Notes: generated by a model from the sequence alone, not told the origin. Positions 33,801-48,177 are shown, counted from the first letter of the stretch. The stretch is 64,000 nt of DNA from Talaromyces rugulosus (GCF_013368755.1 NC_049563.1:2170001-2234000), one strand, 5' to 3'. Translations and numbers: made by a program.

Positions 33801-34507
33801 GTGTCACTCTTAACACAGGGATGACGGTACAAATCATACGGCCGAGGGAAGGCACGCTTTCCCCGCCCGCTGGGTCCTTGCCACAGAGCTTTCCAGGGCG
33901 CCCTGGCCGGCGCTTTCCGTAATTGGTCACCCGCAAGTTGCAGACCCACTTGTCGCCAGTCTCTATTACACTAGTCCTGATTGGGACGGTCATCACCACC
34001 TTTTTTGTTATCACCGCCTTTATGCCCCTCTTACACCTAGCTATTTCATCTGTCCTCTTGTTCCTTTTGTCAGTCGCCTCATTGGAATCGTGTGCCATTT
34101 CAGTGACTCAAATACCAACGCCGAACTCGTTCGATTCGGGCCCGGAAGAATAGCTCCAATCCATCTCTACTTCGCATTGACAACTCGTCCATATTCTGAG
34201 TGATTTCCGCGACTTTGATAATGCAGACCACCTATTAGCAGTACCCATGGATTCTTCGTGCTCCAATCAACTTCTTTTTCCTTTCGTCCGTATTCGTTTG
34301 CGTTGCTGTCCGATTTGATAGTGAGGTTTCTTGGCCGGGGCCGTCTTTGGCAATTATTGACCGCTGACCGATAACTCTTGGCTGCGTCATCTTGTCTAAC
34401 TTCGTCCCTTGAGTTGACTCAACATCTTTTGATTGGTATTTTTGCGCGTTGGAAATCGACCTGCAAGCAGTCACCCACCCATCAATTGAAAGCACCAATC
34501 TTCCAAA

Positions 34508-37500
34508 ATGAAGTTTGGTCGCAATCTCCCCCGAAATGTCGTTCCCGAATGGAGCTCTTCCTATATCAACTACAAGGCGCTGAAGAAGCTCATCAAAGCT
34601 GCTTCCGAAGATGCAAAGGCAAATAAAACTGCAGATCTTGTGGGTAAGTTGTGTTTAGTCTCTTTCGATGCAGCCCCCGAACAATGAGTCTAACGCTAAC
34701 TGACTTTCTCCCAAATAGGCTTCTTCTACTCCCTTGACCGGAATCTTGAAGATGTAGACCATTTCTATAACAAGAAGTTAGCAGACTTCACGCGCCGACT
34801 GAAGTTGTTGGAGGACCGATTTGGACATTCCATGGCCGCCGGACGACAGCTCGATGCCGAAGATGCCGGTGACCTTATGACCGCCTTACTTGAGCTTCGC
34901 GGGCAGCTCCGCAAGCTACAGTGGTATGGCGAAGTTAACCGCCGCGGCTTCATCAAAATCACCAAGAAACTGGACAAAAGGGTTCCGGGCGCTGAAGCGC
35001 AAAAGAGATATCTTGCTATGAAAGTGGATCCGGCGCCTTTTGCCACCAACTCACAGCTCACACAAGCTACAACCACCATTAATGAATGGCTCTCTGTGCT
35101 CGGGGACCGCGCAGTTCCCGATGACGCTAGCTCTGTCACATCCGTCTTGTCGCTGAAACGAGTCACGTCTAGGCCTGTTTTAAATCTACCACCAAGCTTG
35201 CTGATTGCCGTCGACGAGGCGCTCCGGAAGGACGATACTCATGTGTTACTAGAGCTGCTTGAGACCCTGAAAATTGCCGCCGACGAACAGGGAGAATCCG
35301 TTTTCTCTTTGGTACTAAAGAATCTTCTACAGCGTGCCATCACTTGCCGATCCAAGTCCTCAATTGATGCTTTGCTAGGGAAGATCGATTCTCTTGAGGA
35401 CGAAGACGATATCAACAAAAGGAATTGCATTCATCGACTCGTCATTTCAATTGGCAGGAACCAGTCCACTTCTGATTCGGAGCAGTCGGCTACTGGTGTT
35501 TTGGAGTTTCCCGTAGAGACAAACTACATCACACCAGCTGCAGCTCCAAGCCTGCAGCCTCCACGAAATGTCGTGAAGGAGGCAAATCAGCCCCAGCTAC
35601 TGACAAAGGACAACGAGGCCGTCAACACCTTGCAGTACCTGCTGGAGCAGCTGCGCCCCCATCAACGTCGTGACCTCTTAGCTAAAGATTTATCTGGTCG
35701 AACGCCTCTCCATTATGGTGCCCAGTATGGGTTCAGGGTAGTGTGTGAGATAATTATCGAACATCTCCAGAAATGGGACTTGTTCGATGTTTCTGACGGT
35801 ATCGATGGGCCACAATGGTTTGATTATGAAGGATGCGCTCCGTTGCATCTTAGCGTGGTTGGTGGACATCCTTTGACGACCAAGGCTCTCCTTCAATCCG
35901 AGAACTGGTCAGAAGGTCTCTCGGAAGAGAAGGCTACTATCAGAAAGCACCATGCAAAGTCTAGCGCCGTTTTGGCCATGGCAGTGAAGGCTAATTTTGT
36001 CGACATCGTCGAATTGTTGGTTGAAGCCGGTGTCGATATCAATTTTCAGGATGAACAAGGCGAGTCTGCTTTACATGTTGCCGCTCGTTTCGATCATCAT
36101 GAGTGTGCCCGTATCCTACTTGAGGGGTCGGTTCACCAAAAGGCTGACACAGAGTTGTCTGAACTGACATACTCTTGGACGCCTTTGTTCATTGCTTGTG
36201 TGGACGGCTCTTTCGCGGTCGTCGAATTGCTCATCAAGGCGGGTGCCGATCTTGAAAAGCCAGACTCTTCGGGATGGACAGCCAAAGAGCACGCGGCACT
36301 TCGTGGCCACCTAAATATTGCTAGACTACTCGCAGAAGTGACACCGCCTCCGGAGCTCTCAGAGGCTGAGGTTTCCATACCTGTACCATCCAGCTCATCG
36401 TCACCTCCTTCTTCATCGTTAGCGGAGCGCAAATCGAACAACTCAAATTCTGGCACTGGGAGTCCTGGGTTACGGGCTGTTGAATCTCTTAAGACTTTTG
36501 GACATAGGTATCTCACCGACGAGAGTATGATTCTTGTCAGTTTAGGCACAATGGACACTAGGAAAACCAAGCCTGCCGTGAATTTGGACCAGATACCAAT
36601 TGCCAGTGCCCATTCCACGCAACTCGATACCGCACTTTCTATTGTTGTGTCTGCCAGTGGTGCCCACGGGGAGCCGGAAATCATTGACCTTCCAATCCAA
36701 GATAGTGTTTCCACTGAACCCATCACGTTCTACTCCAAAGATACCGCAAACGTGAAACTCTTGTTTGATCTCGTTCCCACGTATGCCGGTTCGACCAATC
36801 AAATAGTGGGACGAGGGGTAGCCCTACTTTCTAGTATCAGGCCCAATGTCGGTTCCAATCGTATCAGTTTGCAAGGCGATTTAACTGTCCCTATCATCGC
36901 TGCCAACACACTCGATATTATTGGATCGTTGACCTTCAACTTTCTTATAATTACTCCATTTAGCCATCCGAAGATGGCTATCGACAACCACACTTATTGG
37001 AAAACCGTCACCGCCCCCATGGTGATAGGACACCGAGGTAATTTTCGATGTGCCCCCTTGCTCGCTTATTTATTTTTCTAACACCATTACCAAGGTCTGG
37101 GGAAGAACTTTGCAAGTCGTAATTCTCTTCAGTTGGGAGAAAATACCATTCAGGTACGACCTCTTGCTTCCATTTTCTTCCGTTAATTCTAATTCTTTTA
37201 TATAGTCGTTCATTGCTGCGGCTAGCTTGGGTGCGTCATATGTTGAGGTGAGTATACAAACTAGAAATATTTTCTCGACGTTGCTAACTGTTGCAGTTCG
37301 GTAAGAAAGTTTATTTTATAACACGGTGAATGTGCTAAGAGATCTAGATGTACAACTTACCAAGGACCACGTTCCTGTAATTTATCATGATTTCCTCGTT
37401 AGTGAGACTGGAATTGATGCCCCAGTCCATACCCTGACTTTGGAACAAGTATGTTTTTCTTATGGCTTACCGAATTTTAACTAACAAGTTTCAAGTTCCT

Positions 37501-38442
37501 TCACCTGAGCAATGCTACGTCGAAGCAGTCAGATATTCCGTTTCGTGGGACTGTAAACGGTGCCGCTCGCCAACGTTCAATGTCAGTCGGAGGCGTCGAG
37601 TCCGATGCTTCCGAGCTCAGCGAGAAGATGAAACATACTCGTGATTTCAAGACGAAGGGTTATAAGGGAAATACCCGTGGTAATCACATCCAAGCTCCAT
37701 TCGCTACCCTGGAAGACCTTTTCAAGAAAATCCCCGAGTCGGTCAGCTTCAACATCGAAATGAGTAAGTCCCTTTACATCAATAAGTGATGAGGTCCAAG
37801 CCTAACTAGGCCACTAGAGTACCCTTCGCTTTACGAGAGTGAGGAGGAGGAGATGGATACCTATGCCGTGGAGCTCAACTCCTTCGTTGACACAGTTCTC
37901 AACCAAGTATATGAGCTTGGTGGAGAGCGAAACATGATTTTTTCCAGCTTCAACCCAGACATCTGTCTGCTCTTATCTTTCAAGCAGCCGTCCATTCCCG
38001 TGCTCTTCTTGACCGATGCTGGCTGCAGTCCTATCGCTGATATTCGGTCGAGCAGCCTCCAAGAAGCCATTCGTTTCGCATCTCGCTGGAACCTTTTGGG
38101 AGTTGTCTCAGCTGCGGAGCCATTCGTACTTTGCCCTCGTCTCGTACGTGTGGTGAAGGAATCTGGACTTGTGTGCGTGTCGTACGGGGTGTTGAATAAC
38201 GATCCCGAAAACGCCAGAGTAAGCATTCCCATCCCTTTTTTATTGTGCGCTCCAATAATAACGATAAATCTCTCTATTAGCTCCAAGTGGCCAAGGGTAT
38301 GGATGCCGTAATTGTCGACTCGGTTCTCGCAGTTCGCAAAGGTCTCACTGAAGGTCCTACCCCAAGCCCTTCACCATTAGCTGCGGCCCAGGATCCCTCC
38401 AAGACATCGCAGTCCGCTGATCACCTCAGTGTCCTGAACTAA
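34508..38442 (+). CDS. PHO81: Pho81-type phosphate regulator: SPX, ankyrin repeats, GDPD-like domain
   Basis: Nine exons (34508-34643, 34719-37037, 37095-37153, 37206-37247, 37297-37300, 37348-37448, 37496-37763, 37818-38218, 38281-38442) close in frame at 1163 residues. The N-terminal SPX domain begins MKFGRNLPRNVVPEWSSSYI and continues to about residue 165 (inositol-pyrophosphate sensing). Ankyrin repeats run from about 395 to 605 (SGRTPLHYGAQYG, GCAPLHLSVVGGH, QGESALHVAARFD, WTPLFIACVDGS, GWTAKEHAALRGH). A C2-like stretch precedes the glycerophosphodiesterase-like domain (HRGLGKNFASRN, GENTIQSFIAAASLGASYVE, FDVQLTKDHVPVIYHD). In yeast and Neurospora (NUC-2) this protein inhibits the Pho85-Pho80 cyclin kinase during phosphate starvation. 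Exon five is only four bases, TTCG, completing the conserved FDVQLT. Confidence 0.95.
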
Positions 38443-38979
38443 TAAGGATGATATATATGACGTCTTCGAGTTCTTGACATTATTTCTGGCATTTTGTTGA
38501 GTTTGCATATATAGGTCGAATTTTTGTTGGGTCGTGTACGTCCATCGATCCAGCCAACCTCAAAAGTTGTTTTTTTTTTTCCCTCTTCTTTTATACTTAC
38601 TACAAGACTTGCATCCTACTTGTGTTGCCTACGTAAGGATTCCTAGGTGACATCGTACGTATGGTTATCAATTGGTCCATCAATTGACGTAGTGCACGTA
38701 GAGAATTCAAGTGTAATATATACAGCGGTCAATACCACTCCAGATGCAAGATACATGTATCAACTGATATTAGATGCGACTGGTACGTGTATTGTGAATG
38801 TCCTCATTAACTGATATCAACTGATCAATTGGTATGTGCGATTTACCCCAAGTTATCAATATTATTCCAATGCTCAAAACTGAGAGAGTCTCACGAGTAA
38901 CAATAACATAAAATAAAAAATGTGCAAATCGTAATACTTTTGTTAACGAGCCAAGTCCCGTCAAGGCCAAGGGCCCCAA
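38443..38979. other. Convergent 3' flanks with short repeated TATCAACTGAT words
   Basis: Spacer between PHO81 (+) and the PRMT5 gene (-). It has a T10 run near 38570 and an AT-rich stretch in which TATCAACTGAT recurs (around 38758 and 38815) along with CAATTGGT/ATCAATTG words. No gene is seen. Confidence 0.55.
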
Positions 38980-41777
38980 TTACATCAAGCATCCTTCCTT
39001 TATACTTGAATGCATCTCACTTATTCCGACTCGAATCCGGCGATACCCATTACTGTTATTATTGTTGTAGTAACTGTCCTTTCTCTCAAGTTTTCCCGGT
39101 CCTGGAGAGTCAACTCTAGCACCACTCATTACAGGAGTGGTGCTGCGGTGAGGACTAGACACGCCCGCGAAATTGGATACGCGCTCTAGCCGGAAGACTT
39201 CTACCATCCACTCATACCATACTTTCCGGTTATCTGTTTGACGGAGCATGGTAACAACCACTTCGCCATTGTCCGGGACGAATAGAGGTGTCTATACAGC
39301 CGCAGTTAGTTTTACATATTCCCTTAATGAACCACCGAATAAAAACAGAATAAAGAAAAGGAGAACGAAAGAAAAAAGAACTGACCTTCAATGGGAAAAA
39401 TATCGGGAACCAGCTGATCATTCCATCACTTTTATTTTCCATTGTCACTGGGTTCGTAGACAGTTCAACATCACCATATAGCACGGTTTCAAAGTAACCG
39501 CCCAATCCATGGCAAAATCCCCGGTTTTGACAAGGGAAGGAGAGGCGAGTTTGGCGCGCATTATGCTCGTTGGCTATCGTCGACGAAGAAGTAGACTGAA
39601 CGAGAATGTTGGGGTTGTGATGGGAAAATGACCAGGCAGTGTGTACGATAGGGCTGGGTGGTTCGAAAACGGGTGGCGGTGTTGAAGTCGATCCCCTTGC
39701 ACCAGCTCCACTGTTACTGCCTATGCTGCTGCTCAGATGGCCATGTGGACTTGTTGATGCTGAAGCCGGTGCTGTTGAAAGATAGTCTATTGCATGCAAC
39801 ATAACCACATAAGGAGTTTCTGGAGCAGCAGGGTTGGATATCTTTTGAGAAGATATGTCTGCATGTAGCTTCGGTGCGGCAATAGGTGTCAGATGTGCTG
39901 AATAAGACGCCGGGATTGAGATCCCATGCACAGGATTTAACAAGTGCGTAACACCGTCCAAGCACTCTGGAGAAAGCTCGTTGTCTCCGAAGGAACCCAA
40001 CAATTCAGAAATGATAATGTCAACAGGCGTATGCTTCATTTCACCGGGAACATCATCTTGCCCTGTACTTGCTGAGAGTAGCGAGTTATCGAGGCCCAGC
40101 GTTTCTCCAACTGGGACTTGTGACTGCAGAGGCTGTATCTCCCTACGGGGGCCCTTCCAGCTGCGCATGTCTGATTTGACCAGGTTGACGGCACCATTCC
40201 AGATAGTTTCATTGTGACGTTGGAGCAGGACAAAAGCGTTTGGATTTTTCTCGACCACCCACATCTCAATTTTGACACCTGTCTCTGCACTTGCGCGCAG
40301 GGCACGCGTTACCAAAGGACCCCGTCCAGCTCCCACCACAGCGACGACAACTTTGCCGTCTGGGCTCGATGTAGGCTTCTTCTGTTCCATCCAATCATTC
40401 AGCGCCTTGGCAACTGCTCGTTCATACCAGGCATATTTGATTGGATCCTTTTCAAACACTTCATAGGTGATACTCTCTAAGTTGACAGTCAATGGTTGCA
40501 ACGGCGCTTGTAGGTAATCTTGGTATCCAGTGCCGAACCGTTCGATAGGAGTTCGAGGAGGCTGCCGTTGTTGAAGGTTTCTAATGTATGACAGGTGGGG
40601 AGTGGGATCTTGGTTTTTCTTGCCTTGACTCATTGCCTGCGTAATAGTGGGAAAGTTCGATTTATCTGTTGAAGAATCGCCAGTCGGAAGTTCGTCATCA
40701 TCTTCCAAACCAGGGACGGGGCCAACATCACAAAGAAGAATCCAAGGAGGTGTGCGCAAACGCATGAACCTAGAGATCAATGCTTGGTGAGCCCTAGAAA
40801 GCACCGGATACCCTTTTTGATTCTTGATAAACGATGCGCCTTCAATAGTCAGAAGGTGGACAGGCTCTGAAAACCATCTAGTTTGAACCTGTATCGGTGG
40901 AAGCTGTTTCGGAAGAGCCAGAGCTAGACAGAAAAATATCATTAATAGAGTGATCAACCTGAGGTTGAAGGTAGCTTACCAATAAGGAGTCTCGAGTGGT
41001 ATTTGCAGGTAGTCCTAATTATTTCCCAAGCATCCCAAGTTCCAAAAAGATCGATCTTTGTGGAAATATCACCATCAGGGGCTAAGAACTCTTCCCTTGC
41101 AAAGGGGGCAAGTTCGCCCATTGCAATGACCTCCGCCTCTGGATTATCCACCATTTTCATCCATATGTGAATCTGAATGTAAGGAGCAAGGCTCAAGGCT
41201 TCTTGCACTGCCCGGGAGTAATACATCAAGCCTTCGGAGTGAATCGCCCCGTGATGCAGCCTAGGACCCGGAATGACCAAGTAGTTAATACCACAAAACG
41301 CGGCATATGCAACCTCTAGCATCAGTACTTGACGAGAAACGTCTGCAATTAGAGGGTCTGGAGAACATATGTCAATCCAAGAGCTGGTGATTCCTACCAC
41401 CTGGCTAGTTGATTCATCCGGAGTGAGAGACGTGTCCACAGCCGACAGAGGGGGCAAAGTGAGAATTTTCGTATTGCGAGAAGTATGATAAGTTCCAACT
41501 GCATCACGAGCAGGTGGGCCTAATGAAGACAAATGGGACGAAAGCAGAGAAAGGACCCGAGAATGGAATTGAGATGTTGTTATGGAGGCTGTCAGCATGT
41601 CATACTAAAACCTGTCAGAACCACTCCTAGATACAACCGATAAATGCAATCAGAACATACATTGCTTGCATGGGCACATTGAACTGAGCGAAGAGTCACA
41701 GGTGCCAACCGGTTTGTTTCATGCTGGCCAATGCAGAAAGGCTGGGCCATTTCCTCGCTTTCGGGGACAGTCTCCAT
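38980..41777 (-). CDS. HSL7: Type II protein arginine methyltransferase PRMT5/Hsl7/Skb1
   Basis: Exons 41777-41661, 41604-40980, 40923-39386 and 39291-38980 give 863 residues. The N-terminal half is the TIM-barrel region (LMLEVAYAAFCGINYLVIPGP, SRAVQEALSLAPYIQIHIWM). The Rossmann methyltransferase core has YEVFEKDPIKYAWYERAVAKAL, SAM loop VVVAVVGAGRGPLVTRAL, and the double-E loop SELLGSFGDNELSPECLDG. The beta barrel contains GFCHGLGGYFETVLYG and ends after WYEWMVEVFRLER, followed by a fungal low-complexity tail. PRMT5 symmetrically dimethylates arginines in histones and Sm proteins; the yeast relative Hsl7 also acts in the Swe1 morphogenesis checkpoint. A disordered Ser/Gly/Pro insert (STSPHGHLSSSIGSNSGAG) in the barrel is longer than usual. 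It diverges from PRP43. Confidence 0.94.
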
Positions 41778-42428
41778 CTCTCGCGCTGATTTGGACTTCT
41801 GTGATAGATATGTAATGGGTGTAGATTGGGCGTGAATACGACCGCAACAAGCTATCGAGACTGCTTTGGATAGAAACTGCCAGTTTCCTGGGCATCTAAT
41901 AATGTGGATATGAAATGTAGTCAAACAGCAGATATTACGGCGTTGTGCGCAAAGCAAAGTCTTAGTTGATGGCCCCCCGAGTCAAATATTGAACAGGTAC
42001 TTATTATGCTATTAACACGATTAGTGAAGGCCTCGAGACGTAGAAAGCAGACCCTTGTTATAAATACACATAATATTCAATGCTATGAAGGGATGAAGGG
42101 GGTTTCGGGCCCTGGTTTCCGTCGTGCAACAGCAGGGCACAAAGTACTCACTCCTTGAGAAATAATTGACAAATGGGATGACGGTCCAGGTGGTTGTTGA
42201 GCCCCTGCGTCTTGTTAGTTAGGTGGAGAGAGGGGTGATTGTTTGATATGGAGAATTCCCGCACGGGTTCCTGGATCTGCTCCCGATCGGGCAGGCGGTC
42301 AGCCAGATAAGCAGGTGTGGCGCATCCCGACTATCCTGCCTTTTTTCTTATCCAGAACTTTTTTTTCTCCCACGCTAACGGTCGAGTATCTCGGACCTTT
42401 GAGCACCACCCTGCTTCCTCGCATAGCT
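41778..42428. promoter_or_regulatory. Shared promoter region of PRMT5 and PRP43
   Basis: About 650 bp between divergent starts. A CT-rich tract (about 42345-42375, TTTTTTTTCTCCCAC) directly precedes the PRP43 ATG, as usual for highly expressed fungal genes. No other feature is evident. Confidence 0.45.
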
Positions 42429-44834
<2,406 letters not shown>

Positions 44835-45034
44835 ATGTGAATGAACATAGAAAAAAAAGAGATGACTAGAATATTTGATTGAGGTTTATTTTATTTACTC
44901 AATAATTAAGCTTGGGGTTACGTGTTTCTTCATAATGACAATTGAATTGAATAAATTTAAAAATTAAAATCCAAGAATATTGAAGTATGCGTCTATCCCA
45001 AATCTGTCTCTAAATTTGTTATAATACAATGGTA

Positions 45035-47137
45035 TCACGAAGCTGAGGCAGACTCTCTGCGGTCTTCGCCGTGTGAGGCCTGCAAAGGATCCGACGGACA
45101 GAGCCTTTGGATGCGTGCTTGTACCAGTTTCAGCTCCCTCAGAAGATCGCTCATTTCCTCTTGTGGTTCAGGAGTACCGGATGACCCGTTTTGCCTTTGG
45201 CGTTGTGTTTTTTGTGGTGTTTCATTACGTTTATTAAACTTGACCTTTGAATAAGATTCATTCAAGTCTCGTGGAGGTATGGCACGGTATGTCTCGCGTA
45301 TGTGCAGAATCTTCGGCAGTGTCATGGAAGCAAATGCAGCGCATTTTTCAGGAAGAGGCTGTTCCTGGTCTCTGAGTTTGTAATGTTCCTGTGCCGTCCG
45401 CCATTTCTGAAAAGTGGAAGATAAAAATCGGCCTTTCCGGTAACCGACATTACAGTCGATGCCACTTCGTAACGCAGCATGAATCAATGTAACGGCAAGA
45501 TCCTCTTGGTTACAATTATTGCAGAAGTCGATCATGTACAATATGAGCCTCGTAACACGCCTTTCTTCGAGGGATGTGGATGCGGTCAAAAATTGCAGGG
45601 CTGTTAGGATGGTTGATAATCCATTCTGTAAATCCCTTCGAGTAGAGTAAAATCGCAAGTATGCAGAAAGAGTATCGAAATTATCCATGAAACCTTGTGA
45701 ACGAGCAACCTGGAGATAAGCTGCGGCTTTTTCAGGTTGGTCGAATCGAAGGCTTGCCGTGACCAGACTCGTGATCATAACGGGGTTGTAACTGTTCAAA
45801 GGGGGTACTGTGATCCTAATGCCATTGATGGTCATTTCGCTCCACAGAGTTCGCAGGTTCGGGGTATAACCGCCTTGACCACGGAGCATTTGGAGATATT
45901 GGTCAAAATCCTTTAGGTTCTTAGTCTTGCGAAAATGAGCAAGAGTGGTAATGATCAATGGCGTGCTGATATGAAACATATTCGGAATTAAGCAGTGTAA
46001 CAGCGTATCCACTAGATCATTTTGGTGCGTTTTGCTGAAAGCGAAGATGAGTGCGGTAAAGATTGAAGTTCGATCAGGCTCGCTGCAAGACAGGAAATTA
46101 TCGGCCACGGCGAAGAGGAGTTCCTGAATGTGCATTTTCCCCTGCAGGTACTGCTCAATATCACGGTTCATCCGTATATCGTGTTTTTCACGAAGCTCTC
46201 GACGTTGCTCATCAAACTCTTCGATCCCTATGTTCTGCATCAAGTCATCGTAGTCGGCTGCCCTGTGATATTTTAATGAATAAAGCCGACGACGTATCGC
46301 TCGAAGTCGAATAAGCATGACATTAGGAGGCTGTTCCATCGATTCGTCCAGATTATAGTTAACCGGCTCACCCCCATAATCATGAATAACGCTGGACCGG
46401 AGTATTAGTCGATACACGAGTTGCTGCAGTGCGAGTTTTTGGATGGCCTTGGTCCGGACAATGCTCTCCTGCTCCCAGGTAAAGTCCGGTTCTGGTCGTT
46501 TTATTGGAAGGTCTTCCGAATATTTTAGGTCACCGCCCTCGTTGTCGTCATCCCCGAGTTCTTCTTCCAAGTGCTCGCCCAGAGCTTCTTGGACGTCGCT
46601 AGCTTCGGCTGCTGCATGAGATACATCCGTGGATATGATATCATCATTTGTAAGACCGGTATTCGTAGATATAAAGCGTTGTGCGAGGTTTCCCTGAGTG
46701 TGGCCGGCACGAGGTCCCAGGAGTCGTGGATGTGGTCGCCCGTGGAAGGAATTGGCCGACGTAACTGGCACGGAGCGAGAAAAGGTATCGTATAACCGAG
46801 ATCGTAACGTGTGTGACGGTTTTCTAGCCGACAGGACCTCTAATATGCGACGTTCTTCGTCAATAAGCTCGTCAACCTCCTCCTTGACGGCTGCGATTTT
46901 GTCGGTCCATTCATCAAGACGTTTCCGCTTGGCTTTGGCGTCTGCAATCGCTGCTCCAGCGAAGATGCTCGAGTATAAAGCCGTGACGGCATTTCCAACG
47001 CGTAATCCTCGCCCCTTTGCTGTCGTTGCTGCCGGGCGCGAGGCGATTTCGCTGGCAGTAGTCCGTAGGCAAGCGACGCATTTGCAGCTGGCAGACGCAG
47101 ACGGCAAGCGTGCGGTTCGGGACCAGAGACCTTGCAT
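45035..47137 (-). CDS. Probable mitochondrial PPR-like protein
   Basis: A single exon of 700 residues. The N-terminus is basic and Ser/Ala-rich (MQGLWSRTARLPSASASCK), consistent with mitochondrial import, and an Ala-rich helix (ALYSSIFAGAAIADAKAKRK) leads into a charged helix (LDEWTDKIAAVKEEVDELIDEE). The middle and C-terminal parts are entirely helical with repeats of about 35 residues resembling pentatricopeptide repeats (FTALIFAFSKTHQNDLVDTLLHCL, ITTLAHFRKTKNLKDFDQYLQML, TSLVTASLRFDQPEKAAAYLQVA, DFCNNCNQEDLAVTLIHAALRSG). Such proteins act in organellar RNA stability or translation. I cannot assign a specific orthologue. It converges with PRP43 and diverges from the EF-hand gene. Confidence 0.7.
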   Translation of the reverse strand: MQGLWSRTARLPSASASCKCVACLRTTASEIASRPAATTAKGRGLRVGNAVTALYSSIFAGAAIADAKAKRKRLDEWTDKIAAVKEEVDELIDEERRILEVLSARKPSHTLRSRLYDTFSRSVPVTSANSFHGRPHPRLLGPRAGHTQGNLAQRFISTNTGLTNDDIISTDVSHAAAEASDVQEALGEHLEEELGDDDNEGGDLKYSEDLPIKRPEPDFTWEQESIVRTKAIQKLALQQLVYRLILRSSVIHDYGGEPVNYNLDESMEQPPNVMLIRLRAIRRRLYSLKYHRAADYDDLMQNIGIEEFDEQRRELREKHDIRMNRDIEQYLQGKMHIQELLFAVADNFLSCSEPDRTSIFTALIFAFSKTHQNDLVDTLLHCLIPNMFHISTPLIITTLAHFRKTKNLKDFDQYLQMLRGQGGYTPNLRTLWSEMTINGIRITVPPLNSYNPVMITSLVTASLRFDQPEKAAAYLQVARSQGFMDNFDTLSAYLRFYSTRRDLQNGLSTILTALQFLTASTSLEERRVTRLILYMIDFCNNCNQEDLAVTLIHAALRSGIDCNVGYRKGRFLSSTFQKWRTAQEHYKLRDQEQPLPEKCAAFASMTLPKILHIRETYRAIPPRDLNESYSKVKFNKRNETPQKTQRQRQNGSSGTPEPQEEMSDLLRELKLVQARIQRLCPSDPLQASHGEDRRESASAS

Positions 47138-47490
47138 TATACCGTCATCGTCCCCTCCCCGCGTAGAATAATATCGAATCGGCTAAATATGTGGACAAGG
47201 CACGGATTGGAGAAACATACCAGGCCCGAGTCGAATCAATTGGGCGTGCAATGGTTGTGTTTTGGGTGTTTTGACGTTGACAAAATTTGGCGATGACTTT
47301 CCGGGACCGGCTTGCCGCGTTCGGGGCCGCGGTGCATACAGTGCAAACAGGGCTCTCTTTGAGATCGGAGTGCAAGGCAAGAGACAACTTCTCCATGTCT
47401 GCCACTGCACTTATTTGTTCATAACACATTTCTGCTCTACTTGTCTGTCTTTGGTATATTTTTGTGGTATCTCAATACATAGCAACCAAA
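47138..47490. promoter_or_regulatory. Bidirectional promoter between the PPR-like and EF-hand genes
   Basis: A 353-bp spacer between divergent ATGs. Apart from CT-rich sequence before the EF-hand start I see no specific element. Confidence 0.4.
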
Positions 47491-48177
47491 ATGCGCGGCA
47501 TCGTCACAGCGCTGCTGGCATTGGCTACCGTCGCTTATAGCCACGGTAACCATGATCAAGAAGATACCAGCGTGGAAACCGACTGGGCTACAAGACACAT
47601 GAAAGGTATGTTGGGCGTTTATTCTACCCTTGTCACGATTTATATATTCTGGTCCTGCACATGTAAGAAACATGCTAATGGCAATGCCTTAGAGGAACAC
47701 CACGTTAACAACTTCGACCCGGCCTCATTCTTCACTCTTCACGACTACGACAACTCTGGAGACTGGTCGCCTGACGAGATCCGCAAAACGTACGGCCTGC
47801 AAGATCCGTCCAACTCACACGTCACCGAAAGCCAAAAGGAAGCCCTGGTTCGCGACGTGCTGAGCCAATTCGACCCTGCCGGAACCGGTTCAGTATCGCG
47901 CGACGAATGGATGCGTCAGAGTCAAGCAGGAAAACGGCTACCTGACTTTGGGTACGGTCCTGGACACCACGGCGATATCGAGTACGAGTACGAAATTCAC
48001 CATTTCGAAAAATACCACAGCGAGGATTCTACGGAGGAAGAGTTGAACCACCCGGAGGACATTGAGCATTTCAAGCTCCACGACGAGATGGATTTGGCCC
48101 AGGAAAGACTGGAGAAACTGGAGAGTATGCAGATTGTCGAGGCCAACATTCCTCAGAAGTTCTTTCGCAGCAGGTAA
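47491..48177 (+). CDS. SSP120: Secretory-pathway EF-hand protein, Ssp120/nucleobindin-like
   Basis: Exons 47491-47605 and 47693-48177 give 199 residues. A signal peptide is evident (MRGIVTALLALATVAYSHG, cleavage after about residue 17). Two EF-hand loops are visible: DYDNSGDWSPDE and DPAGTGSVSRDE, with acidic residues at the calcium positions. The C-terminus is a charged helix (LHDEMDLAQERLEKLE). Yeast Ssp120 is a lumenal calcium-binding partner of the cargo receptor Emp47 in the early secretory pathway; the same role is inferred. The 87-nt intron is a multiple of three with no stop, so an unspliced transcript would encode an extra 29 residues including a hydrophobic stretch. Confidence 0.85.
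   Translation: MRGIVTALLALATVAYSHGNHDQEDTSVETDWATRHMKGMLGVYSTLVTIYIFWSCTCKKHANGNALEEHHVNNFDPASFFTLHDYDNSGDWSPDEIRKTYGLQDPSNSHVTESQKEALVRDVLSQFDPAGTGSVSRDEWMRQSQAGKRLPDFGYGPGHHGDIEYEYEIHHFEKYHSEDSTEEELNHPEDIEHFKLHDEMDLAQERLEKLESMQIVEANIPQKFFRSR

Larger units (their letters stand above)
32384..34507. other. Gene-poor spacer, right edge of the accessory island, and PHO81 promoter
   Basis: No convincing gene is visible in 2.1 kb. Small open frames on both strands (for example 32886-32409 on minus, 33064-33354 on plus) have no recognisable homology, and the minus-strand pair would need splicing at TAATAG|GTGAGT. The sequence is AT-rich to about 33.8 kb, contains a promoter-like arrangement at 33527-33578 and a palindrome at 33779-33800, then becomes more GC-rich and CT-tracted as the PHO81 leader begins. 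Confidence 0.5.

Noticed and set aside
36133..36726. A 197-codon minus-strand frame
   Set aside because: It is antisense to the ankyrin region of PHO81, which has clear homology on the plus strand.
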